Shown piece by piece: positions 54,795-64,000 of a DNA stretch of 64,000 bases (positions within the stretch are counted from its first letter, which is position 1; the number at the start of each line of letters is the position of its first letter). The notes below the pieces were generated by a model. The model had not been told where the DNA came from. It saw only the letters and a list, made by a program, of their open reading frames with translations, and ran no database searches. Origin of the DNA: Nannobrachium achirus (taxonomy: Eukaryota; Chordata; Actinopteri; Myctophiformes; Myctophidae); the NCBI GenBank assembly GCA_963921795.1, contig OY997653.1, positions 26,896,773 through 26,960,772 on the forward strand, in the 5' to 3' direction. A program made the position numbers and the translations under genes.

Positions 54795-54871
54795 GGAAAA
54801 TAGCCGACCTCCAAGCTCACACCGCGTCGCAACGCGGCGCGTTGTGAGCTTGGAGGTAGTCTATTTTCGTT
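54795..54871. repeat. Dispersed hairpin repeat, strongest arm covariation
   Basis: GACCTCCAAGCTCAC faces GTGAGCTTGGAGGTAGTC. Both arms read CCTCCAAGC/GCTTGGAGG where others read TCTACAAGC/GCTTGTAGA, two matched changes. The loop is GC-rich (CGCGTCGCAACGCGGCGCG). Confidence 0.9.
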
Positions 54872-57800
54872 ATTTTCACAAAAAAGGCCTTTTAAGAAAT
54901 GTCAGCCCCTCCCTCTCTAACATTCTCTGCACGTACCTGGTGGACACCCATTGCATGTGCCGTGTTACATACCCCCTGGAATACAGGCTACAGTGTATGG
55001 CTATGGGCTAAGGCTTGGCAGTAGGAAGACACGTGAAATCAAACTTCTGTAAGGCGGAATGCAGAAGTATAGTAGATGGGATGTGTGTGTGGACCAAATG
55101 GAGACGCATATCTACATCTATCGACGTGCATTGTGAAAGGCCTAATCATAATCAATACGTTATGGTATACACTACAGTGTGAAACCTAGAAGGTGAGGAC
55201 GGATTTTGGGCAAGTTAAAAATAGGAGACAGCGGGAAGTACAGTATGGTGGATAGATGATGGAGCAGCTGGATGTAATTACCTGCCCAGATTTACATGCA
55301 TGTTCAAGCTCTTAAACAAATACATATATATGCATGTATGTATATGTTTGAAATCAGTTGTTCAAGCAAAATGCCAGCTGGGGGGACTTCTACAGAGATG
55401 TTTTCTTTTGGTAAGAAATATATTTAATCTCCAAATCAGACAGAAATCAATCTTCCATTTTTGTTGCTGTAACTATCAGTTTTCAAACAAACATTGCCTC
55501 CTTTTCTACGGTAGCTTCACAGAGACAGGTTTGTCACGTCTGAATGTGGTGCATATTTTCATGTCAGGCTTATAAAGGCCCAAACTGGGATTGTTTTGAA
55601 TGTGTATTAAAATATATTAGAAAACATTGCATTACACATCAAGGCAGAGTGGGTCAACTTCCATTTCTCAGATTGTAGGGACTTTTGTGGGTAAAAACAA
55701 AAAGGTTTTGGCTCCTACTCTCACTAGTCCATCAAAATCTCTTAGAGTAGCCTCCTCTCTCCGTGCCTCCAGGGTAGGGAAGGAATCAAAGGGGATTGTG
55801 CCAATGACCTGGCAGCACCTCCTCCACAGACTCCCAGAATCTTGGACCAAGTGTTTGGGGAGGCCGGCCCAAACAGGTAGGTGTAGGTCACACGTACGCT
55901 ATATCAGGGTCAGAGGGGAGCCGTACGTGCTCATTTTGGTGACGTTTAGAATAGTGGACCCCTTGGTGGAGCCTTATTAACCCATTTAAACCGGAGGCTG
56001 ATTCTAAAACGTCCTAAGAGTTTTCTGAAAAACTAAGCATGAACTGAACTTGGTGCATCCCATTTGAGATCAGAGGAGAGCTGTATTCCTGACCTTGAGT
56101 ACTTTTTCCACCACTGTTGGTCTGTTATATTCACTTCCCAGGGACAAACAGGAGGCTCCTGGGAACAGTGTGAGGGACAGTACTGTACATCCCTCCCTAT
56201 GCAACGACTACAGCTTTCAGCAATCAGCCAATCAACCTCACTGGCACACATCTGCAGGTGAGAAACTCCGGTTGGCGTGAAGAGTGTTTCCAGTGAGGTA
56301 AGAGTCAGCAGCCCTCAGCTTTGTGAGACCTTTTGGTGAACCAGTTATTGTGTGTATGCAAAACAGAGAAAAGAAATGGAAATAGCCACTGCCTAAATAA
56401 TGACTAGGAGTTTGGACAAAATGGTCTGATTGTGAACCGTGAGCTTAACTCAAATGCTGTACACATGCCCATTCTGACTGACATGTAGCTGATACATTTC
56501 ACAATTTATTGTGTGTATGCACTGTATGGTATGAAAAAGAGAAAATAAAATGGGCTGATAGTGAACTTGAGTGAGCTGAGCTCAAATGCTGTACACATGC
56601 CCATTCTGACTTACGTGTAGTTGATAAATTTCACTCAGTAGAACAGATTACTGGAAGCTTGGTTTACGCACACATGTACACAGAGCAATTTGATAAATAA
56701 CGACTTGTCCAGTTAGACCACCCTGCCATTGATTCAGTTAGTCCATCAATAAACAACTTTCCCTATAGAAGACTGGATCCCAATCCTCCAGCAACAGTAT
56801 AATTTATGAGGAGGCATACATGTATATGATTCTCTTTTCTGGAGATCACCTGGGAGAGCCCTGGCTATTTTCTTCAGCTCCATCTACTGCTCCACCTTGT
56901 GGCTTATAGCACTATTACAGTTACCAAATACTGTAAGCTCATTGTGGCCCATAGATCCCACACAGCCTTATGAATGATCCAAACATTACTTTGTAGACAG
57001 AGCCGTATTAGTCGAACATGGCCTGGAAAGAACATGAGCCAAGGAAGTTGTTAGAACTGTTCCCAAACATTACCCAAGCTGCACGATGGATTTCAGTCCT
57101 GCATCTGCAAACCATCCCCACAGCTCACAAACCCTGGCCTATCTCCCTTGAAAGAACAAGTAACAAGAATTGAAAGCCAAATTTTGTTTTAAAATCCTCC
57201 CAAAAACCAGACCGAATGAAAGATTAACCGTCGCATTTTGTTGATGGAGGATGTTTGATTGTGTGTGGTGTGTCTGCAAGTAGAATCAACTATTGGTTTA
57301 TGTGTTGTAAACAAGTACTATAGGAGTGCTATATCCTTTTTAGTGGGGCTAACTGAATTGTACTGTAGTAAAGAATATACAGTAAAAGTAGCCAACACGT
57401 GTAGCTCATCCGATGCAATACTTTATCGAGAGACATTGAAAAGGAATATCAGAACATGTAATAGAATATAGCTGTCAACAAACAGTGATTATTACCTCAC
57501 TGTCTGTGTTGATGTAGTAATGTGACCTCACTGGTGATCCCACACCATTTTTATATTTAGAAACATGACACTTAGGAGTGCGTCTCCAACTCTCCATGAG
57601 CGCTACCACTCTGAGTCACTGTGTAAACATAAACCTTGGACACAAAGAAATATAATGCTTTTGTAAACAGAGGAGATATAACTTCACTTGGATCCAAAAC
57701 TAACATGCACTCAGCATTTAATATATGTTCCAGACTATATATACTGTATATAATAATCCAGTCAACTAAGTATGAGTGTGAGTGGTTAAGCAGCACTGCA

Positions 57801-58316
57801 GATTTTGACAGAATGAAGTTGAGGATTAAGGATAAACTATGTTGATTCATGTTCTTATTATATTGTTCAATGTGTAAGAAATCCATGGTTGTATTAGTGT
57901 TCATTTATTTAAGCAATAAATAAAGCAATCCTCATGTCTGTGAATAAATAAGGCTATAGGTACAGTATAAACTAGAAGCAGTGCACTTCGAGCACATGTC
58001 TCTGCCAGGTCAGGTAGAGGTTATTGTGGTGCTGTAATAGGCCAATGTGAAAAGGGTCCCATGTCTTCTTCAGCCTTGCATGGCAATCACAAGCTGCATT
58101 CATGATCTGAGGCATTTTGTTTCAAGACGGACCAATCCTGCAAACTTTGGGAGCCACTGTTAGCCAATTAGGATTAAATATGAAATATCGGACAGATCCG
58201 CCTTGATCACATGACTATAGAGATGCTGAGTGTGTACTGATTTGCGTGATTTGTGGATTCAATCTGAAGAAGTACTGTCCAAAAATGTGATATAAATAAT
58301 AATAATAATTAAGTAG
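54872..58316. other. No gene recognised
   Basis: There are several open stretches (for example 55627-55980, 117 codons) but none with recognisable domains or exon context. A repeated block, CAAATGCTGTACACATGCCC near 56452 and 56583, marks a local duplication of about 130 bp (about 56396-56640). Confidence 0.5.
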
Positions 58317-58981
58317 ATTAGGGTCCCGGGCAAATTTTTAATCTCTCTTATGGGTTTCGACCTGAAAAGTTTGGTAACCACTGGTATACACTGTCAGATT
58401 AATGTTGATATAATGTATATTTAACTTAAGCACTTAATCACTGAAAGTCGCACACAGTGACAGGCCTTGGCGTCACCTGTCATAATGTCCACCATGACCT
58501 TATGGGTGAGGTCAGATGACAACAGCAACATCATCTCACCCCTGGCTGAGTCATACTGTGTCTGGGTCAGTAGTTGTCTCTATGCCCCCACCCCACAGCA
58601 CAAAATTGATCCCAAATTGCATCAATGTATTAGATCATTTCATAGAACACAATAAAAACAATTTCATCTATTACCATCAATCCATCTGGCAACAGTAAGA
58701 ACAGTCGAAAACACAGATTTTCTTATCCTACATAATACATGACTGAATGTCTGTCTGTCCGATGTCTGTCCGATACATTATTGCTGACATCACTGATACT
58801 AAACAGTGCCCACATTTGGGGATATCTGACATCACTGATACTGTCGCCTGTACTGCGCATGTGTCCGCCATGGTAACAGCCGCATGCTGAAACAGTGCCC
58901 AAATTTGGAGATGACTGACGTCACTGATATCGCTGTATCACATTATGTGCGAACTACTGTAATATAGGCAACATTAAATGT

Positions 58982-59477
58982 ACAATATCCTGGGTGGACA
59001 ACATACTTGAGTGAGTCAAAGTATAGATACTCCTGGTTGCTCTGTACTTAGCTAAAGTACTGGTGCACATGTTTTTAAAAAATACTTAAAGTAGCCTATT
59101 CTAAAGTACAACTCAGTGTACATGAGATTTATTAGGTGAATGCTATGTTGAATAAAAGCTGTATTGAAATGTAGGCATTTTCCAGGGAAATAATCCAGAG
59201 AGGAATAATCAGAGTTTGAAGTCGGTTGGTTGGATGGACGGACGGACGGACGGACGGTTCTCAAGATAAGTGAACAACAGACGTATTATAGGATCTATTT
59301 GAAGTAGGCCTACTGTAGGGATTACTGTATGTAGGTTTTTTTTTCTCTTATTAGAAATGGAGTGAAGTCAAAGGTAAATGTTTTGTCTTTGAAATGTAGT
59401 GGAGTGAAAGTCATAAGTATCCAAAAATACAAATACTTTAGTTGAACTTAAAGTACTTCGTATTAGTGTCCACCAGA
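58982..59477. mobile_element. hAT-like repeat of the AAGTACTTTACT type
   Basis: TACTTGAGTGAGTCAAAGTA at the left and TACTTTAGTTGAACTTAAAGTACTT-like words (59435-59458) leading to GTGTCCACCAGAC at the right. It contains a (GGAC)n run at about 59232-59256. Confidence 0.5.
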
Positions 59478-60061
59478 CAATATCCATACTGACAAGACAC
59501 AGCAGAAGTCTTATAAGCCGGTGAGTCAGTCTGTTTTATCATTTACAGTGACTCATCTTTCAATCTGTATCAGTTTCAATCCCCCCCGCCAGCCTGCTCG
59601 TGTGTTCTGTCCATTTCATAACTCATCTGTTTGGGAAACTTAATGTAACAACCTTGTTTAAGCCAACACGCCATACTGTAGTAGTGTGAAAGGATTGAGT
59701 GGTTGCAGTTAGAATTATCAAATGTTCCCTTGTTCTATTGCAATTTCTGTATTTCATACAATATGGCATATTTGCCTACTAGTGACCTGTATACATATAA
59801 CTTGAAGGCCTGTCAATAATATAACGGTGTCATATCATAATGACATCATATTGATGACACCAGGGACCTCAATACACAGGGATACAATTTACCTTTTTCC
59901 TGTTAAGAGGTTTCATCAATGTTTTCTCCAGAAAAAAAGTGTCTTTTAGATTTTGTAAAGTTGAGGCTAGGGTGGTGTCCAGGTGGCACAGGGGAAAGAC
60001 ATCCATGTAGAATAGATGTTTGAATTATCTCTTGCATCCAGCTTGGCTGGGCACTCTGACA

Positions 60062-60302
60062 CGGTGCTAGTGGTTCAGGAGGTAGAGCATCCTCTTGGGA
60101 ATCTCAAGGTTCCCAGTTCAATCTCCGTCTTATGGTCGAAGTGTCCTTGAGCAAGACACTGTGAAACCCTAACTGCTCCCAGTGAGCAGGTTGGTGCCTT
60201 GCATGGTTGCCTTCGCTGTCAGTGTGTGACCAGTGTGATGTGTGTGTGAATGGGTGACTGTAAAGTGCTTTGGATAAAGGCGCTATATAAATGCACCATT
60301 TG
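60062..60302 (+). mobile_element. tRNA-derived SINE
   Basis: A tRNA-like head (GTGGTTCAGGAGGTAGAGCA with an A box, then GGTTCCCAGTTCAATCTCC as B box) is followed by GTGTCCTTGAGCAAGACACT, GAGCAGGTTGGTGCCTTGCA and the tail AAAGGCGCTATATAAATGCA. A sister copy is at 63466. This is a SINE and not a tRNA gene. Confidence 0.75.
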
Positions 60303-61447
60303 TGATCACAATTGGCCGTGTTCGAGGGTGGGAAGCTGGCAGGCGAGGTCCAACTCTGTTGCTGCACTACTGACTCCTACAGGGAATGTACTTCACACCA
60401 GAACGCACTGGTAAACTATAATGATTGATGCTCCAAGTCTATGAATAGACTGTTAAATATTGGCTCAGAAACTCTCAGATTGGAAGAGGGGCATTAACTT
60501 TCAGGGCTTTAAAAAACGGGGCATTGACAAAATCAGGGCATTAGAAAAAAGGTTGGCATCAAATTCTTTTCAGCGCATAAAAGAATGGGCTTCTGTGTCC
60601 CAGCATGTATATGCAGTACTTGGATATAGTGAGTTTCCCTCAGGTCTTTTGCACATAAAATAATAACATCACGATGAGTGACAGCGCTACAGACAGTCAC
60701 AGGAAAGTGTTATGAGCTTTTACCAAAAGAATTGACATATAATTATGGTTTAATGTAATTGTCCTTTTCTTGTACCCCAAACAAATGCTATGTTTTTCTT
60801 TCGAAATAATGTTTCCCAAATTTGACGCCAACAACAGAAATACAGTATTGTAAGCCCACATCTGTTACATGAATAGAAGTTACACAACTACAGTAGTATA
60901 ACTGACCACCAATGTACAACATATTTACCCTACATTTCCTTTGGTCAACACATGGTTGTAATACAGTATCTATAATTTCAGGAACCAGATTTCACTTTCT
61001 TCAGCCAAAAGATTTATCTAATGCTTTATCTGGACAACTGCTCGTTTCATGGGTGGACCAACTATTCCAAACCCAAACTATCCCTCGCCAATTGACCTCC
61101 ACAAAAGAGGTGCTAAAGAAGGAGGCATGACTCAGCCAAAACAGCGGGGGAAAGAGGGATAAATGGGAGATATAGGGGTGATGTGATGAAGAGAGAAAGG
61201 CAACTATAAAAAAGGGAAAGCACAGAAAAAGAGCCAGAAACATGAGCCGAACAGAGATATAAACATGCTCTGATGGGTGGGCTGGGGAGTAAGTGCAAGG
61301 GTGTGTTTGAAGATGATCTGAAGATGTCTTCAAACAAGTGGTGATGAAATGACTCCACTGGACAGTCCAACTCCAAGGTGCTTGTGGGTGGGAGATCCAG
61401 AAGCCATGGTAAAAGGAGAATATTTTAAGATGTTAAAATAGATGACC

Positions 61448-62408
61448 TAAAGGAGTAGTTCATCCCCAAAATGACTTTTTTTCTATTGATTACTTACGCC
61501 ATGGAGACTTGAGTTCAATAATATTTTGTTGTATTTGTCACATTCCTAAGACAACTTTTTATTATTGCGACCGTAAGTCACAGTTTACTGTCAGAACCGT
61601 CACATCTTGACCGTATCCGACCGGACAGGTAACATGTGACATCACAGGTGATGTCAGATACTCAGAGCAGGGATAATGCCTGACACTGTGGTTCCCCATC
61701 ACTGTGACATCACAGGTGACATCACAGTGATGTCAGATATTCAGAGCAGGGATCTCCATGCATATACAGGCATAAACAAGTGGTTCAGACAGGGATCTCC
61801 ATGTTTGGGCATGAAAGGGATTATATGTTGTGATGTCATGGGAACCACTCTAACAGATCCCTTTTATTCCCATAAATGGAGATCCCTGATGTCATCAATA
61901 TTAAGCCAATATCTAACAGGACTTCATATGGGAATGCCCCTATATGGAGGAAGACAGCTCATATCTGTGTTGCTGGTTCAGACAGGGATCTCCATGTATG
62001 GGCATAAAAGGGATTGTATGTATGATGGCAGATGTGATAGACTTTCACATAACGAATAACTGAATAAGCATGTTTGGGGTCTCACAGCATATCTCCATAT
62101 GCAGTACATGGATCTCCATATATGGGTACCAGGAGTCTCCATGGGTAACTGGTCCGATTTACATCACTGGCCAGACGGCCAAGACATGGTGTGACCTCGC
62201 TTGTTTCCCTGAGGCATCTTACTAGTAGTACATTTACCCTCATTGATCCGTAATCAATGGGGGTACATTTATTGTAATCAAGTTATTGTCTTAGGAATGC
62301 GACAAATACAAAAAAGTATTATTGAACTCAAGTCTCTATGGCGTTGGTAATCAATAGAAAAAAATCAAACCTCGGTTCGAAGTGGAGCGGTGAATCTGAG
62401 CAGCTATA

Positions 62409-62461
<53 letters not shown>

Positions 62462-62681
62462 TAGTCTGCACAATAGTGCCATAGAAGCTGTGTGTGTGTG
62501 TGCCTGCACAACAGCGCCCCTCCTTTAACTTGTGTGTTGTGTGTGGCCACTCAAGGTATTGCCAGGCTACAGACATAGCCAGCCACCCACATAGCCACCC
62601 ACCCACCCACAGACATACCTGTCTATTGGGAGCGCTTTCACCGCTCCAAAAAGTCATTTTGGGGGTGAACTACTCCTTTAA
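61448..62681. mobile_element. 1.2-kb foldback element, TTAAAGGAGTAGTTCA ends
   Basis: TAAAGGAGTAGTTCATCCCC at the left and GGGGGTGAACTACTCCTTTA at the right. A second inner inverted pair (TTGAGTTCAATAATATTTTG and TATTATTGAACTCAA, with CATTCCTAAGACAA and TTGTCTTAGGAATG) encloses a centre in which TCAGACAGGGATCTCCATG-like phrases and TGACATCACAGGTGATGTCA recur. It includes a GT run (62411-62460). Confidence 0.75.
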
Positions 62682-62811
62682 GGCCAATCTTTTCGTTGAA
62701 CCACATAACGCATTCAGTCCCTTCAATCTATCATGCAGATTGCTGTATTGCTGCATTTTTTTTTTTTTTTAATGTATTAGATTTCCAATGTAAGGCCATA
62801 AATCCAAGGAT

Positions 62812-62964
<153 letters not shown>

Positions 62965-63408
62965 CACGCACAATTTCAAACCATGAAGTATGAACTATAC
63001 AGAATCTTATGGAAGCAACTTGTTAAAACTCCCATTCATTTGCAGGAGAATCATGATAGCGCTTCAGAGGCCAGAGTTAGCGTAAGTTCCGGTCCTGCTT
63101 CGATTATAAAAAATAAACGAGGAGAAGAGTGTAATGCCAGAAATCATGAAAACGGGCCAGGATAGATCCACTGAATGCAATCAGCTTGTTAATGTCCATT
63201 CTAACACATCTCCTGTCTGGACGACGCGTATACTCCGGGGACAGTGTCTCCATTGTCACTTATGCCAATTTGGTGCCGGTGTCTGAAATGCATGAATCAT
63301 ACCGCACCACTGTAATGAATTATAGAACCCTGTCACTTGGGGTGAGGTGCCTCATGTTTCTGTATGCCTGTAGTTACCTCTGTACAGCGGGGAGCAAGAG
63401 CTGCACAT

Positions 63409-63428
63409 CATCATCATCATCATCATGG
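63409..63428. repeat. Short (CAT)n run
   Basis: About six CAT triplets. Confidence 0.85.
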
Positions 63429-63465
63429 TTCAGCCCTGTCAGGGAGGTGTTCTACCTTTTTTGGG

Positions 63466-63675
63466 GCGGCGGTGGCTCAGGGTTAGAGCGTCCGGATGGG
63501 AACCGCGAGGTTCCCAGTTCGATACCGGGCTCCCCCAAAATTAGTGTCGAAGTGTCCTTAAGCAAGACGCTGAACCCCTAATTTCGATTTCCGATGAGCA
63601 GTTTGGTGCCGTGTGTGTGAATGGGTGAATGGGTGAATGTAAAACGCTTTTGATAAAGGGCCATTTACCATTTTA
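63466..63675 (+). mobile_element. tRNA-derived SINE
   Basis: GGTGGCTCAGGGTTAGAGCG (A-box region) and GGTTCCCAGTTCGATACCGG (B-box region) form the head. GTGTCCTTAAGCAAGACGCT, GAGCAGTTTGGTGCC and a GTGTGTGAATGGGTGAATGG block ending AACGCTTTTGATAAA follow. Better preserved than 60062-60302. Confidence 0.8.
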
Positions 63676-63755
63676 CCATTTACTTTATTTAGAAGAGAGG
63701 TCCTATTGCACACCTACTAGGACAGGTGCGTTGGAACAGTGTAATAGATACTGAG

Positions 63756-63870
63756 AGGAGAGAAGGAGTCCCGCACACTGTCTTCACTTATAACTTTATT
63801 CAGCAACGTTGAAGGTCTGAAGAGACCGAAACATTGCTGACGTGAAGACAGTGTGCGGGACTCCTTCTCA
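63756..63870. repeat. Foldback with 28-bp arms
   Basis: AGAAGGAGTCCCGCACACTG is inverted as CAGTGTGCGGGACTCCTTCT. The centre holds CAACGTTGAAGGTCTGAAGA and GACCGAAACATTGCTGA, wording typical of fish repeat tails. Confidence 0.8.
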
Positions 63871-64000
63871 CCATTTACTTTATTGCCAGTATGTGGGGCA
63901 TATAGGATTTTTTTCTGACTAAAGTTGCCAGAAGAAAGGGAAGGGGGGTCTTCAGGAATAAACGGTTTTGTTTCCAATACTCTTACTTCTACTCCACTAC

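Noticed and set aside
1951..54871. Regularly repeated palindromes as a CRISPR-like array
   Set aside because: Eukaryotic context, irregular spacing, and copies embedded in transposons; no array organisation.
55627..55980. 117-codon + strand open stretch
   Set aside because: No known family, no splice or promoter context.
60062..60135. Possible tRNA gene
   Set aside because: A- and B-box-like words are present but no cloverleaf is kept and a SINE body follows. The same applies at 63466-63540.
61676..62059. 127-codon open stretch
   Set aside because: It lies within the foldback element and is built from its repeated phrases.

Overview
This is vertebrate nuclear DNA, almost certainly from a teleost fish. 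The genes have long TE-filled introns with GT-AG boundaries, there are long CA/GT microsatellites, and the window is full of teleost-type DNA-transposon remnants: hAT MITEs with 8-bp target duplications, TA- and TTAA-target foldback elements, tRNA-derived SINEs and LINE tails. I cannot fix the species.

Three conventional multi-exon genes lie on the + strand in the right-hand two thirds. smc6 (coding 19785-39571, 26 coding exons, 1088 aa) is the ATPase and coiled-coil subunit of the SMC5/6 genome-stability complex. A C1orf115/RDD1 homologue (40703-43755, 2 exons, 141 aa) follows 1.1 kb downstream. tmem18 (47118-50394, 5 exons, 152 aa) comes next. I assigned all exon boundaries by eye. The summed coding lengths are divisible by three and the intron phases agree at every junction.

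The left third is less conventional. At 6364-7542 there is an intact intronless 392-aa ORF for the first DH-PH (RhoGEF) module of the kalirin/TRIO family. It has a CpG-containing promoter-like region and a consensus splice donor upstream, so it looks like a retrocopy that may have gained a promoter. A single minus-strand exon encoding the start of a GAPVD1-type VPS9 region (3607-3816) stands alone. Four exon-like pieces at 10059-12575 keep matching intron phases but carry a frameshift and a stop, and look like a decayed gene I cannot name.

The rest, including about 13 kb after tmem18, is transposon debris. The most striking pattern is a 55-80 bp hairpin (arms reading roughly AAAATAGCAGATCTACAAGCTCACAA) seen about 19 times, plus several half copies. 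It sits in the interior of DNA elements with different terminal repeats. In several copies both arms share the same private substitution, so base pairing is kept while the sequence drifts. Other points of note are a smc6 3' end whose first AATAAA lies in a foldback MITE, a 65-bp tandem duplication that duplicates a tmem18 splice acceptor, and a 16-bp-arm palindrome with two opposed CCAAT boxes upstream of the RhoGEF retrocopy.
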